The notes beneath the pieces are model-generated. The model was not told where the DNA came from and ran no database searches. It saw only the letters and a program-made list of their open reading frames with translations. The translations under genes and the position numbers were made by a program. Below are positions 7,807-17,457 of a DNA stretch of 64,000 nucleotides, piece after piece (the stretch's first letter is position 1; each line of letters begins with the position of its first letter). The DNA comes from Caballeronia mineralivorans PML1(12) (lineage in GTDB: Bacteria; Pseudomonadota; Gammaproteobacteria; Burkholderiales; Burkholderiaceae). The stretch spans positions 1-64,000 of the forward strand of contig NZ_AEJF01000056.1 in the NCBI RefSeq assembly GCF_001028175.1, written 5' to 3'.

Positions 7807-8569
7807 CTTTCAGTCCTCCAATGCGTTGGTCTTTCAGCGTGTCCGGAATGCCTGGAAATTGGAGCCCGCTCATGGCTTCCAGTTCGCGAACCGTCTTGAC
7901 CGTGTATTTGTTCGTCGGCATGTTGTCCACCACCACGGCGAACGCCAGTTCGCGATTCGGCAGATACACGACCTTATACAACTGCGTGGGCACAAGCACA
8001 CGCGACTCGCCGATAGTCTGCAACTGCCGTCCGGAAAACAGCGGTCCGGTGACGACGTAGGCATCGCCGGATTGTTCCACCAGCCGCCGCACAGCCTGCT
8101 CGATCCGCGACCAGATGCGCCGGTTATTCGACGGATCTTGCGGCACGACGTTCGCCAGCGAAAACGATTCCGCCATACCCTTCTTGTCCCACCGGTCGCC
8201 GGCCGGACTCATGTGGCCGCGATCGTAGCCGCTTTTCTTGTAGTCCGAGAGCGTGGCGCTGTCGCCAGGCGGCAGTTTCTTATCGACAAAAAAACGGTTT
8301 GTGCGCGTGTTGTCGCGGGCATCGTCAATATGTTGCGCCGTCAGGTGCTCCGCCGACCACAGCGGGCCGTGCGTGACGCCGGAATGCAGGACGGCGAAGT
8401 CGGAATAGCAAAGTTGCTGCGTCGATACGCGCATCTTCGCATTCGCGATAATCGGCGCCCGGCCACCCGGGCTGAACTGCGGACAGTCGCTGGCCGCGAG
8501 GACGTTGAGGGAGACGGTGGCGCTGAGCGCTGCCAGGAACGATGCGAAATGCGTGAAGCGGATTTTCAT
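7799..8569 (-). CDS. Secreted DNA/RNA non-specific endonuclease
   Basis: The 256-residue protein carries a signal peptide (about 1-26, ending VLAAS). It is followed by the NUC domain of the beta-beta-alpha metal family, which cuts DNA and RNA using a Mg-bound water. The catalytic DRGH motif is present with His119, followed by MSPAGD and NVVPQDPSNNRRIW (Asn for metal binding). It probably acts in the periplasm or outside the cell, in nucleic-acid scavenging. The start at 8569 gives a clean signal peptide; the frame is open further upstream to 8665. It overlaps the small gene downstream. Confidence 0.9.
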   Translation of the reverse strand: MKIRFTHFASFLAALSATVSLNVLAASDCPQFSPGGRAPIIANAKMRVSTQQLCYSDFAVLHSGVTHGPLWSAEHLTAQHIDDARDNTRTNRFFVDKKLPPGDSATLSDYKKSGYDRGHMSPAGDRWDKKGMAESFSLANVVPQDPSNNRRIWSRIEQAVRRLVEQSGDAYVVTGPLFSGRQLQTIGESRVLVPTQLYKVVYLPNRELAFAVVVDNMPTNKYTVKTVRELEAMSGLQFPGIPDTLKDQRIGGLKGV

Positions 8570-8782
8570 GCGGAAGGCGAGGTCGGGGTGTAGTGGGCTA
8601 ATTTCGTCGAGGCCGGAGTATAAGGCGCTGAGGTGCGTCGTGTGGCAGCGAGCATCGGTGAGCATCGGCGGCGAAAACGCACACGCGATAAAATTCCCCC
8701 GCCGTCGCAGGGTGCATGCGCGCAGTGTGCGGCCGCGATGGCCCTTTCTGTCTTTGATTCCTACTTGCGAGCTTCCGCGCCC

Positions 8783-9862
8783 ATGACCTCGATCAGCCGC
8801 ATGTTTTGCGCTGTTATTGCTTTAGCCGTATCGATTGCATTGCCCGTATTCGCCGATGAGGCGGCGTCCTCCCCAACGGTCGCCTCGTCGCCAGCACCGG
8901 CCGACAACGACGGTCCCGTCTACGGCCCTGAACTCCAGGGCTTCGACTACCCATATCCGGTTGGCCGGTTCGCGATTTCATCACAGCGGCAAATCGTGCG
9001 CATGGCGTACATGGACGTTGCGCCGAAGCGTCCTAACGGGCGAACCGTGGTTCTCCTGCACGGCAAGAACTTTTGCGCGGCGACGTGGAAGGAGAGCATC
9101 GATGTGCTCACCGACGCGGGGTATCGCGTGATCGCGCCGGATCAGATCGGCTTTTGCAAATCGACTAAACCGGTGCGTTATCAGTACACGTTCCAGCAAC
9201 TCGCGCGCAATACGCACGCGTTGCTCGCGGCGCTTGGCGTGAAAAAAGCGACGCTCGTCGCGCACTCCACGGGCGGCATGATTGCCGTGCGTTACGCGCT
9301 GATGTATCCGCAGGAGACCGAGCAGCTCGTGCTGGTGAATCCGATCGGGCTGGAGGACTGGAAGGCGAAGGGCGTACCGTCGATATCGATCGATGACTGG
9401 TACACGCGCGAGTTGAAGACAAGCGCTGACGGCATTCGCAACTACGAGCAGGCCACCTATTACGCGGGTCACTGGGACGCGCGTTACGAGCCGTGGGTGC
9501 AGATGCTGGCGGGGATGTATCGCGGCGCGGGCAAGGAGGTTGTCGCGTGGAATTCGGCGTTGCTGTACGACATGATCTATACGCAACCGGTTGTGTATGA
9601 GTTCGGGCAGATCAGGACACCGACGTTGCTGCTTATCGGCGATAAGGACACGACCGCGATCGGCAAGGATTTCGCACCGTCGGAGATTCGGCCGACGCTT
9701 GGGCGTTATCCGGAGTTGGCCAAACGCGCGGTAGAGGCGATCCCGGGAGCCAGGCTGGTGGAGTTTGCGGAGTTGGGGCATGCACCCCAGATGCAGGACC
9801 CGCACGCGTTCCATCAGGCATTGCTCGCGGGGCTGGCGGCGCTTGGTGAGAAGAGCAACTGA
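8783..9862 (+). CDS. Exported alpha/beta hydrolase
   Basis: A 359-residue alpha/beta-hydrolase with a signal peptide (1-23, ending VFADEA) and a Ser/Pro/Ala-rich spacer to residue 42. The nucleophile elbow is AHSTGG with Ser162. The oxyanion region is LLHGKNF (91-97). An acidic residue in LIGDKD and a final His in ELGHAPQ complete the triad. Such proteins hydrolyse esters, lactones or related bonds; the substrate is not evident. Export suggests a periplasmic role. The gene is divergent from the nuclease gene. A longer frame opens at 8633, but the ATG at 8783 gives the signal peptide. Confidence 0.87.
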   Translation: MTSISRMFCAVIALAVSIALPVFADEAASSPTVASSPAPADNDGPVYGPELQGFDYPYPVGRFAISSQRQIVRMAYMDVAPKRPNGRTVVLLHGKNFCAATWKESIDVLTDAGYRVIAPDQIGFCKSTKPVRYQYTFQQLARNTHALLAALGVKKATLVAHSTGGMIAVRYALMYPQETEQLVLVNPIGLEDWKAKGVPSISIDDWYTRELKTSADGIRNYEQATYYAGHWDARYEPWVQMLAGMYRGAGKEVVAWNSALLYDMIYTQPVVYEFGQIRTPTLLLIGDKDTTAIGKDFAPSEIRPTLGRYPELAKRAVEAIPGARLVEFAELGHAPQMQDPHAFHQALLAGLAALGEKSN

Positions 9863-9954
9863 GAGGCATTTTTGTTGGCGCCGGCGGAGCGTTTTGGCCG
9901 TTGGCGGAACCGGGCCTGTCAACCTCTCGTGCGAACGAATCACCACCGCTAAAT

Positions 9955-10275
9955 ATGAAGACTTTCCTTCTCTACGTTGTAACCGCCATCGCCGAGATAG
10001 TGGGCTGCTATTTTCCCTATCGATGGCTAAAGGAGGACGGCTCGCCGTGGCTCCTCATCCCCGGCGCGTTAGCGCTTGCACTCTTCGCGTGGTTGCTGAC
10101 GCTGCATGCCAGCGCCGCCGGCCGCGTTTACGCGGCGTACGGCGGCGTGTATATCGCCGTGGCGATCATGTGGTTGTGGATCGTCGAACGGATTCGCCCG
10201 ACAACCTGGGATCTGGCCGGCGTGGCGATCGCACTGGCCGGCATGAGCGTGATCGCGTTTCAGCCGCGCGGATGA
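9955..10275 (+). CDS. ynfA: YnfA/UPF0060 family membrane protein
   Basis: The 106-residue protein consists of four hydrophobic helices and matches UPF0060 in length (about 108). It has the family pattern [10 protein letters not shown] near residues 11-20 and [11 protein letters not shown] around 55-65. The family resembles small multidrug resistance-type transporters, but its substrate is generally unknown. The ATG at 9955 fits the family start; the longer frame from 9901 adds a non-hydrophobic leader. It stands alone, 92 bases after the hydrolase gene. Confidence 0.87.
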   Translation: MKTFLLYVVTAIAEIVGCYFPYRWLKEDGSPWLLIPGALALALFAWLLTLHASAAGRVYAAYGGVYIAVAIMWLWIVERIRPTTWDLAGVAIALAGMSVIAFQPRG

Positions 10276-10297
10276 GGCCAGCGGGCTGTTACACGCT

Positions 10298-10318
10298 TTA
10301 AGCCTTAAGCCTTAAGCC
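10298..10318. repeat. Three tandem copies of a 7-base unit
   Basis: TTAAGCC occurs three times in a row. The last copy contains the stop codon of the DUF2891 gene on the minus strand. The unit encodes no product and was probably made by slippage. Confidence 0.7.
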
Positions 10319-11337
10319 TCCAGCGCCAGCAACGCGAACGTCGCGAGCCAGTGCTCGCCCATGTAGTCACCCGCCACGTGCGCCAGGCCCGCTGCAAGGT
10401 GGTCGTTCGCCGTGGCATCGAGCAAGCTTATCCGCGCGTCGCCTGCAGGCAGTGAGCGGGCCAGTGACCGCTGGCACCACGCGCGGCTGAGATTCAGGCC
10501 ATCAAGGTGCGCAAGCTTGCCGTCGCTGCGATCCGTGACCGTGGCGGGCGTGAACAACGTGGCGGGTTCGCGCGCGCTCAACTGGGGGAGAAAGCGGTCG
10601 AACCAGCTGGCGAATTCGGCCGCGGGCAACACGCGCCGCATCAACTCGGCTTCCATTAGCGACGACGACAAAAACTCATCGCCGCCTGGTTCCCACGCCT
10701 GGCAACCGGCATCGTTCAGATACCAGCGGCGCGCGGTATCGACGATCAGCGTTTCAAACGCCGAATCATCCACCTGTCGTGCATAACCGATAGCCAGCGT
10801 CAACGCGAACGCCGTATTGAAATGCGTGCCCACACGCAGCGGATATGTCGACTTCGGCAAGAATTCCGTGAAACGCTCGACAAACGCGTGCGCAAGCGGT
10901 GCAAGCGCCGCGGCCCATCGTTGGCCTTCGGTCGACTGCATCGACTGAAGCTGGTCCGCGAGCGCGAGCAGCCACGCCCAACCGTACGGACGCTCGAAAC
11001 CACGCGCCTCCGGGCGCTGCAAATACGCGACTTCGGCGGCGACGTTGGTATGGGTGAAATGGGCGTCGATCAACGCGTGGATTGCCGGCGCTTCGGGCAA
11101 CCCGGGGAAGCGGTCGACGAGCCGCGTGGTCAGCCAGTATCCATGAACGCACGAGTGCCAGTCGAAGCTGCCATAGAAGATCGGATGGAGGGCGCGCGGG
11201 CCTTGCGCGTCGGCGGCGCTCCCCATCACGTGGTCAAGCTTGTTCGGGTATTCACGTGTCAGGTGGCCGAGCGCGAGCCTGGCGAATTTCGACGCGAGAG
11301 CGGCGTCAAGCGTAGGTGTCGATGACTGCGGGTTCAT
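10312..11337 (-). CDS. DUF2891 domain protein
   Basis: The 341-residue cytoplasmic protein matches DUF2891 over nearly its full length. Characteristic parts are HPIFYGSFDWHSCVHGYW (about residues 51-68), RPYGWAWLLAL (about 115-125) and WEPGGDEFLSS (about 205-215). The alpha-helical layout and paired aromatic/acidic residues resemble alpha/alpha-toroid glycosidase folds, but no activity is established for the family. The ATG at 11337 was chosen over the upstream start at 11367 because the family begins near here. No operon partner is apparent. Confidence 0.85.
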   Translation of the reverse strand: MNPQSSTPTLDAALASKFARLALGHLTREYPNKLDHVMGSAADAQGPRALHPIFYGSFDWHSCVHGYWLTTRLVDRFPGLPEAPAIHALIDAHFTHTNVAAEVAYLQRPEARGFERPYGWAWLLALADQLQSMQSTEGQRWAAALAPLAHAFVERFTEFLPKSTYPLRVGTHFNTAFALTLAIGYARQVDDSAFETLIVDTARRWYLNDAGCQAWEPGGDEFLSSSLMEAELMRRVLPAAEFASWFDRFLPQLSAREPATLFTPATVTDRSDGKLAHLDGLNLSRAWCQRSLARSLPAGDARISLLDATANDHLAAGLAHVAGDYMGEHWLATFALLALEA

Positions 11338-11796
11338 GCGGTTCTCCAGAAAACCAGGCGTCCGCAATTATGGCAAGACTTCGGCTCACGGGACGTGTGA
11401 ATCCGGAGGCGATCAATGCCATGCAATGCGGCGTTGAGCGGCCATTTCTTAGCGACTCAGGGTAATTACTAAGTACTTTCAATTTGCACGACTGTAAGTT
11501 TTCGTTCGCGCCGTTCCTCACGCTTACCCGGTCTGCTGCTGGCCATTGATTTACCGGTAATCCCTTTCGAGAAAGGCCTTGTGGATATCTGCCAAATTCT
11601 TTTTCTAACGAAAAACTTTCTTCATAAACGCTGCTGTAAGCTGAAATTTGGCTGACCGTTATGACGCGCCAACCCCCTGTTCGTCGTATAAACTTGCGCC
11701 CGACCGCCCTCAGGGCGTGACCGTCGCCGGCATCCGACCGGCTCAAGAGCGGCCACAAGCCGCCGTTTTCAATACGCGACAGGAGTTCTCAACAGC
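11338..11796. promoter_or_regulatory. Divergent intergenic region upstream of kgtP
   Basis: A 459-base region separates the DUF2891 gene and the kgtP-like gene, which point away from each other. It must hold both promoters. No ORF with an RBS is visible. No operator palindrome was recognised. Confidence 0.4.
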
Positions 11797-13092
11797 ATGG
11801 CCGACATCGCACTCTCAACTTCAGCCGACACCCGGCGACGCGTCTTCGCGATCGTCGGCGCTTCATCGGGGAATCTCGTCGAGTGGTTCGACTTCTACAT
11901 CTACTCGTTCCTCGCGCTCTACTTCGCGCCTGCATTCTTCCCAAGCGGGAACCCGACCACGCAGTTGCTCAACACCGCCGGCGTGTTCGCGGCAGGTTTC
12001 CTGATGCGGCCGATCGGCGGCTGGATGTTCGGCCGTATCGCCGACAAGCACGGCCGCCGCACCTCGATGATGATCTCCGTGCTGATGATGTGCGCCGGCT
12101 CGCTCGTGATCTGCTTCCTGCCGACCTACGCAAGCATCGGTGCATGGGCGCCGTTTTTCCTGCTGATCGCGCGGCTGTTCCAGGGCTTGTCGGTGGGTGG
12201 CGAATACGGCACGAGCGCGACCTACATGAGCGAAGTGGCGCTGCAGGGGCGGCGCGGTTTCTTCGCGTCGTTCCAGTATGTGACGCTGATCGGCGGTCAG
12301 CTCGCCGCGTTGCTGGTGCTGGTCGTGCTGCAGCAAGTATTGACCACGGAAGAACTGAGGGCGTGGGGCTGGCGCATTCCGTTCGGGATTGGCGCGCTTG
12401 CGGCGGTGGTGTCGCTGTATCTGCGGAAATCGCTCGATGAAACCACCACCGCCGAAAGCCGCAAGCTGAAGGAAGCCGGCACGCTGCGCGGTCTCCTGCA
12501 GCATAAGGCTGCGTTCATGACCGTGCTGGGTTTCACAGCAGGCGGATCGTTGATTTTCTACACGTTCACCACCTACATGCAAAAATACCTGGTGAACACG
12601 GCCGGCATGCATGCCAAGACCGCGAGCAACGTGATGACGGCCGCGCTGTTTGTCTACATGATCATGCAACCGGCGTTCGGCGCGTTGTCGGACCGGATCG
12701 GCCGGCGCAGGTCGATGATCTGGTTCGGCTGCCTCGCTACCCTCTGCACGGTGCCGATCCTGCATGCACTGAAGGACGTCACGAGCCCGGTCGTGGCGTT
12801 CGTGCTGGTGGTGATTGCGTTGGCTATCGTGAGTCTCTACACGTCGATCAGCGGATTGATCAAAGCTGAAATGTTCCCCGCGGAAGTGCGCGCGCTCGGC
12901 GTGGGGTTGTCGTATGCGGTGGCAAACGCGGTGTTCGGCGGCTCGGCGGAATACGTCGCGCTGTTCTTGAAGTCGATCGGCAGCGAGTCGATGTTCTACT
13001 GGTACGTGACGGCGCTGTGCGCGATTGCCGGAATTGTCTCGTTCCGGATGCGCGATTCCGCCAAGGAAGGGTATTTGCGCGACGTGCCTTGA
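11797..13092 (+). CDS. kgtP: Alpha-ketoglutarate permease-like MFS transporter
   Basis: A 431-residue, 12-helix carrier of the metabolite:proton symporter (MHS) branch of the major facilitator superfamily. Family signatures are [14 protein letters not shown] in helix 1 (residues 25-38), [10 protein letters not shown] in the loop after helix 2 (78-87), [13 protein letters not shown] (125-137) and the repeat SDRIGRR in the second half. The closest known type is KgtP, which imports 2-oxoglutarate with protons. Related dicarboxylate or tricarboxylate substrates cannot be excluded. It appears to be a single gene. Confidence 0.85.
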   Translation: MADIALSTSADTRRRVFAIVGASSGNLVEWFDFYIYSFLALYFAPAFFPSGNPTTQLLNTAGVFAAGFLMRPIGGWMFGRIADKHGRRTSMMISVLMMCAGSLVICFLPTYASIGAWAPFFLLIARLFQGLSVGGEYGTSATYMSEVALQGRRGFFASFQYVTLIGGQLAALLVLVVLQQVLTTEELRAWGWRIPFGIGALAAVVSLYLRKSLDETTTAESRKLKEAGTLRGLLQHKAAFMTVLGFTAGGSLIFYTFTTYMQKYLVNTAGMHAKTASNVMTAALFVYMIMQPAFGALSDRIGRRRSMIWFGCLATLCTVPILHALKDVTSPVVAFVLVVIALAIVSLYTSISGLIKAEMFPAEVRALGVGLSYAVANAVFGGSAEYVALFLKSIGSESMFYWYVTALCAIAGIVSFRMRDSAKEGYLRDVP

Positions 13093-13199
13093 TGATTCGA
13101 CTGATTTGACGCGAGGCAGAGTTCTGCCAGGCGTCACCCGCGGCGCATTGCGCTGAAGCTGACGCTAATGCGCCGCGGGATTCAATACGGTTCTCACTC

Positions 13200-14552
13200 T
13201 CAAGCAACTGCCTCGGCGGGCATCGCGTCGAGTGCGGCGACTGTCTTGCGCAGCCCCTCGAAGATACGGTCGGAGACCCTGGCCGGAAACCCCTCGGGCA
13301 ACTCACCCGATACACGCTCGATAACACCGGGCGTTTCTTCAATCAACCGCTGGATGATCGGCTCTGCATCCTGTCCGTATGAGCACCGCGGCGCCATCGC
13401 GTTGAAGTGCCGGCGCTGGATATCGCGGAAAGCGTAGTGACGGTTCTTGCCCGACACGGCCATCGCGAGCTTGGCCTTGAACCACGACCACTGGTTCGCT
13501 CCCTTCCCCTCGACCGGCCAGATGGACATGACGTCATAAATCGGCGTCAGCCGGTAATGTCCGCGCGGAAGCAGCCGGATGCTGAAGTTCTTCGCGTGCC
13601 CGTCCGGGGCCGCCAGCAGCCAGAAAAGTATCTGCGCGGTCAGCAGCGTTTCTATGTCTTCCTTCGCCGTCTCCGACTGCTGGAGCACTTGCGCCAGGTC
13701 GATCACACCCGGGCCGCCTTCGTTCTCATACTTCTTGTGCGAGGGTAGCCCCATCACCTGGCAAAAGTCCTCTTGCGGCAGCCGCACAATCCACTTGCCG
13801 CTCGAGTGCATCTGGCGGTCAAAGCGCTGCACGCTCAGCACGCGTTGCCGGCCAAAGGTCTTGATGTCCGTTTGGGCGACCGGTAAGCCGTAAGCCCGCA
13901 GGAGATGCATGCACAGCCACTCGTTTTCGACCGACGTGGTGAGGTCCGCGCGCCGATTACCCACCAGGCCGAGCGGGAGCTTCAGGATATGGGTGGTAGG
14001 CGTGGCGCCGTGGGGTTTCATCCACTGGCCTTCGTGCCAGAGGAGCGCCGTCTTTTCCTGCGCGCCCGCGAGCGAAATCCGGAAGTCGTCTTCGTCGTCT
14101 TGAGGGCCAAAAGTGCCACCCCCCGCGGTTTGTTTCAGGAGCGTCTCGATTTCTCCATCGCTGAGCGGGGTGCCATCGATTTGTTCGACACCCGCAGGTT
14201 CCTCGTCGACGCCCAGGAGCTGAACCGCGCCCACGCAATCCCGGCCGATGGCCTGCAAAAGATCGAACGCATCCAGCGTGTCTGTCCGGAATCGCTGGCC
14301 TATTCGCTTTCGGATGGCTTCGCTGTCCGGTAGCAGATTGTCGAAATAGTTGAGTACCCTGTCGCCTTTGAGCGGAGCGTTATCGAGCGGGATGGGCAGC
14401 GACAGGGAAAGCGGACGGCCGACCTCGGAGGCGGCCCACGCGGGGGCGTAGGCGAGTTCCATCGGGCCGCGAGTGGGAATGCGCCAGACACCCATGCGTA
14501 CGCCGTTGACCCATACCGAGAGCGACCGGGAATGTGGTTTGCGTCCCGCCAT
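13200..14552 (-). CDS. hipA: HipA toxin, serine/threonine kinase
   Basis: The 450-residue HipA kinase is the toxin of a type II toxin-antitoxin pair. In E. coli it phosphorylates glutamyl-tRNA synthetase and induces persistence. Visible motifs: DFRISLAGAQEK (156-167, with the autophosphorylated Ser of the family at about 160), QRFDR (242-246), the catalytic loop DGHAKN (Asp317, Asn322) and PIYDVMS with the Mg-binding Asp340. It starts one base inside the hipB stop codon (TAATG), so the two are coupled. The active-site residues are all kept. Confidence 0.93.
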   Translation of the reverse strand: MAGRKPHSRSLSVWVNGVRMGVWRIPTRGPMELAYAPAWAASEVGRPLSLSLPIPLDNAPLKGDRVLNYFDNLLPDSEAIRKRIGQRFRTDTLDAFDLLQAIGRDCVGAVQLLGVDEEPAGVEQIDGTPLSDGEIETLLKQTAGGGTFGPQDDEDDFRISLAGAQEKTALLWHEGQWMKPHGATPTTHILKLPLGLVGNRRADLTTSVENEWLCMHLLRAYGLPVAQTDIKTFGRQRVLSVQRFDRQMHSSGKWIVRLPQEDFCQVMGLPSHKKYENEGGPGVIDLAQVLQQSETAKEDIETLLTAQILFWLLAAPDGHAKNFSIRLLPRGHYRLTPIYDVMSIWPVEGKGANQWSWFKAKLAMAVSGKNRHYAFRDIQRRHFNAMAPRCSYGQDAEPIIQRLIEETPGVIERVSGELPEGFPARVSDRIFEGLRKTVAALDAMPAEAVA

Positions 14553-14809
14553 TACCACTCCAGCGCGGACGCGGTTGGCGCTACCGCAGGCGAACCCTTG
14601 TCCTGAACCTGGAGTTGCAGCCCGTAGGCGCCAAGAAGCGTCAGCAACTGGTTGAGCGTAAGCGCACCGGAGTCCGCCTCGAGAGTCGAGATACGACTCT
14701 GGCTCACACCGAGCCTTGCGGCTGCTTCGGTTTGGGTGAGGCCCGCCCGCCGGCGGCCGGCCGCGATAATCTGACCCATCTGGTAGGGCGTGGCGATTGT
14801 CTGTTGCAT
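14552..14809 (-). CDS. hipB: HipB antitoxin, XRE-type DNA-binding protein
   Basis: An 85-residue protein with a helix-turn-helix of the Cro/XRE type at about residues 20-46 (RAGLTQTEAAARLGVSQS). It should bind and neutralise HipA and repress the hipBA operon. It is the first gene of the pair and its stop overlaps the hipA start. The DNA just upstream contains several copies of a conserved element that are probable HipB sites. The tail after residue 70 is short and likely flexible, as in HipB, where it is the target of Lon. Confidence 0.92.
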   Translation of the reverse strand: MQQTIATPYQMGQIIAAGRRRAGLTQTEAAARLGVSQSRISTLEADSGALTLNQLLTLLGAYGLQLQVQDKGSPAVAPTASALEW

Positions 14810-14822
14810 GACATTTATCTCT

Positions 14823-14914
14823 CACACGAATAAATGCAGTTTATGTCTGTGGCAGATATTTGTCAAATATTCGTGTGGCAGATATTTGCACACTATCTCT
14901 CACACGAATATTTG
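14823..14914. promoter_or_regulatory. Probable HipB operator array
   Basis: The 14-base element CACACGAATAWWTG occurs three times: 14823-14836 and 14901-14914 in direct orientation, and 14864-14877 inverted. A 15-base direct repeat TGTGGCAGATATTTG lies at 14848-14862 and 14874-14888, spaced 26 bases. All are within 105 bases upstream of hipB, where autoregulatory sites are known in other hipBA operons. The AT-rich spacers probably contain the promoter. Confidence 0.75.
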
Positions 14915-15265
14915 GGGTTTATTCATGCTGCAGATTTTCTTGACCCAACAATCCCCGACATCGACCGATGACCGGGATTCGAGCGGACTAACCTCCGCCG
15001 TTTTACCCACACCCCACGCTTTTTTGACGTGGGTCGCCCTTAAACCGCGTGATTTCTGTCGATTCTGCGGGTTTTCACCGCCTGCTCGGACAAAACGCGC
15101 ATTATTGAGATGACGGTAAGATTGCGGTCAGATGCCCACTTAGGCGACGCCCCCGATCACGATCCGGCTCGTCGCTGCAATAACGGGCTCGCCAGGACCT
15201 AAGCGTCAAGCGCACGTAAACCGGCTGCGCGGCGTTTGCGAGTCCGTCTGCTTGGAGACTAGCCC
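14915..15265. other. Intergenic region between hipBA and the next gene
   Basis: No gene is supported in these 351 bases. A weak hairpin (CCCACG at 15013-15018 with CGTGGG at 15028-15033) encloses a T-rich loop. It may include the promoter of the gene starting at 15266. Confidence 0.35.
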
Positions 15266-15922
15266 ATGGAAGATTTCGACGAAACGTTGTACCTCGTGTG
15301 GCGAGCCAACCTGAATGTGCTCGCGGGATCGCCGGCTGGCGGCGCGAGGATTGCCCGCATGATGAGTTTTTCCCCGTCGTACATGAAACTGATTTTGGCC
15401 GGAAGGCGCGATTTCAGTGAGGAGTTCGTGCGCGGGGTGGAAACCGTGACCGGCTTGCCGCCGCGTTGGCTGGACGAGCGCCGCGACCGGCGCGACATTC
15501 CGCCCGAAACCCAGCGCGCGATGGACGAGGAAACGCCCGCCGCCGTGTTTCGCGGCAACGCGCACCCCGCGCCGAAGCGGCCCGTCTTGCGTGGGCCGGA
15601 GCCGTTGCTGTCGCAGACGGAAGCGACCCGCCGCATCGCCGATCAGGCGCTGCAGCAGGTGGAAACGCATCGGCGCGACCAGATGTTCCGCCGCAACCGC
15701 GATCTGTTGCTCGCCGACCTGCGCCGCGTGGAGCGGCAGCTTTCGATGGTTCAGCTCGACGGCATCAATGCGAAAGCGGAGGATTTGCGCGCGTCGGGCA
15801 AACTGGACGATCCGGTGAAAGCCGATCTTGCCGGCCGTATCGAGCAGATCGATAAGCACCGCGCGATGCTGATGCAGCACGTGGAGAAGCTGGCCATGCT
15901 GCTGGCCGGTCTCGACGAGTAG
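15266..15922 (+). CDS. Protein with HTH-like N-terminus and coiled-coil tail, function unknown
   Basis: A 218-residue protein. Residues 25-70 (ARIARMMSFSPSYMKLILAG... to ...TGLPPRWLDE) look like a compact helix-turn-helix of the phage-repressor type ending in the typical LPPxWLD. Residues 100-215 are charged, helical and likely to form a coiled coil (QQVETHRRD, RRVERQL, KLDDPVKADL). It may be a DNA-binding regulator. It starts with ATG at 15266 after a CCC-rich leader and stands alone between hipBA and a minus-strand gene. The family is not named with certainty. Confidence 0.65.
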   Translation: MEDFDETLYLVWRANLNVLAGSPAGGARIARMMSFSPSYMKLILAGRRDFSEEFVRGVETVTGLPPRWLDERRDRRDIPPETQRAMDEETPAAVFRGNAHPAPKRPVLRGPEPLLSQTEATRRIADQALQQVETHRRDQMFRRNRDLLLADLRRVERQLSMVQLDGINAKAEDLRASGKLDDPVKADLAGRIEQIDKHRAMLMQHVEKLAMLLAGLDE

Positions 15923-15925
15923 CGG

Positions 15926-16108
15926 CTAACGCGTCCGTTTGCCGCGATGTTGCGCTTCGGGAGCAGATTCGTGATCCACTGTGATTGCGACCGGATCGCT
16001 TGCGGGAAAGCTCTCTTCCAGCGCTTCGTCGAGGGCTGCTTCGAGGTCGTGCGCGGCCACCGGCGCTTTCTTCGGCTCGTGGTGCGGCTTTGCTTTCGGT
16101 TGCGACAT
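15926..16108 (-). CDS. Small acidic protein with SFPASDP motif
   Basis: A 60-residue protein with a basic first third (His, Lys, Pro), then ALDEALEESFPASDPVAI, a motif seen in many small proteins of proteobacteria with no known role. A GGAG-like element precedes the ATG (minus strand around 16115-16120). The tail is basic. It ends 3 bases from the convergent stop of the preceding gene. Confidence 0.65.
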   Translation of the reverse strand: MSQPKAKPHHEPKKAPVAAHDLEAALDEALEESFPASDPVAITVDHESAPEAQHRGKRTR

Positions 16109-16169
16109 GGCGGCGCTCCTTCAGTGAACCAGCAGATTTCACTATAGCAGCGGGGCGGCGTGCGTGCAG

Positions 16170-17336
16170 TCACGCATTGGCACGCATACCGCGATACGCC
16201 GCCGGCCGCACGCCCGTCCACTTCCTGAATGCACGATGAAACGCGCTTGGTTCGGCGAAACCGAGCGCGTGCGCGATCTCCGCGATGGTCTGCGTCGTGT
16301 CGGCAAGCCGTGCGATGGCGAGATCGCGCCGCAGGGCATCGCGGATGGATTGATAGGTCGCGCCTTCTTGTTTCAGGCGGCGTCGCAGCGTGGCTCCGGC
16401 CATGTTCAAAGCGGCAGCGATGTCTTCGCTGTCCGGCCAGTCGACCGGCGGCGACTGCCTTAATTGGCGGCGAATCCGTGCAGCCAGCGAATCTGGATTG
16501 CGATACTTCACGATGAAATTCGCCGGCGCCTCGCGCAGAAAAACCTTCAGCGTGGCGGCCGTCTGCACAACCGGCAACGTGACGCAATCCGGTGCGAGAT
16601 CGACATACGACGCGGGTTGATCGAAGAACATGGCGTCGCAGAACATCAGCCGGTATTCGTCGGATGCCGCAGGTTCCGGGCAGCGCAGATGCGCGGCCAG
16701 CACCGGGATGCGCCGGCCTACGAGCCAGCACAACAAGCCGTAGATCATGATGAATGCAGTCGCGTACGCGAACATTGGGCGTGGCGCGTCGGTATCGGCA
16801 TCGGCGAGGCGAATTCTCACGCGCGTTGTGTCGGTGTCGATCTCGCATTGCAAGTCGTCCAGCACGAGCCGCAGGAAACCCGCGATGCGGGTCAGCGCCT
16901 GGCCGCCGTCGCGCGAACCCAGTGCGGCATGACAGAGCAGCGCGAAGCTGCCGCGGCGCATCGGATGGCTGTCCTGGCCGAAAAATTCATCGTCGAGCGC
17001 ATCTGCAACGGCGCTCCACAAGCGGCCGTATTGCGCAGCCGACACGCGGGCGAGCGGCGCTGCGAGCGTGGCGGGCTTGATACCCGCAAGCGCCAGCATC
17101 GCGATACGCGCGACGCCGCGACGCTCGGCGTAACGCAGCGCTTCTTCGACGAGAACCCCCGCTATGGTCCCGCGTTCGTTGCCCTGGCCGCGTGGCGTTT
17201 TGGGCACGGTTGGCGTTGGCGTCACGGCCGGCCGTGGCCGCCGCTCTGTTTGCCGTTCCGAGCCACGCGCGTTCTTCGATGTTGGGGTAGTCACTAGGTG
17301 GCGGAATCGCTCAGGAAGCTTGATCGTTTCAGGCAT
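16170..17336 (-). CDS. AraC-family transcriptional regulator (OruR/ArgR-like)
   Basis: The 388-residue regulator has an N-terminal effector domain of the arabinose-binding-like AraC type (about residues 60-250) and a C-terminal double helix-turn-helix (about 290-385). The signature QTIAEIAHALGFAEPSAFHR (second HTH) ends in the usual W-x-G-x-x-P motif (KWTGVRPAAYR). The first 55 residues are basic and probably disordered. It is divergent from the acyl-CoA dehydrogenase gene with 121 bases between them, so it probably controls that gene in response to an acid or fatty-acyl effector. Confidence 0.85.
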   Translation of the reverse strand: MPETIKLPERFRHLVTTPTSKNARGSERQTERRPRPAVTPTPTVPKTPRGQGNERGTIAGVLVEEALRYAERRGVARIAMLALAGIKPATLAAPLARVSAAQYGRLWSAVADALDDEFFGQDSHPMRRGSFALLCHAALGSRDGGQALTRIAGFLRLVLDDLQCEIDTDTTRVRIRLADADTDAPRPMFAYATAFIMIYGLLCWLVGRRIPVLAAHLRCPEPAASDEYRLMFCDAMFFDQPASYVDLAPDCVTLPVVQTAATLKVFLREAPANFIVKYRNPDSLAARIRRQLRQSPPVDWPDSEDIAAALNMAGATLRRRLKQEGATYQSIRDALRRDLAIARLADTTQTIAEIAHALGFAEPSAFHRAFRKWTGVRPAAYRGMRANA

Positions 17337-17457
17337 CGGCAGATGGCTTCACAGCGCCTAGAATCTGGCGTGATGTTATTTGCCATCCGCTTCGTGGTTT
17401 AAGCGCAGCAGTGTAAACCCAGCGCGTTTTCAAGTATTTCACACGAGCCAGACCGCC

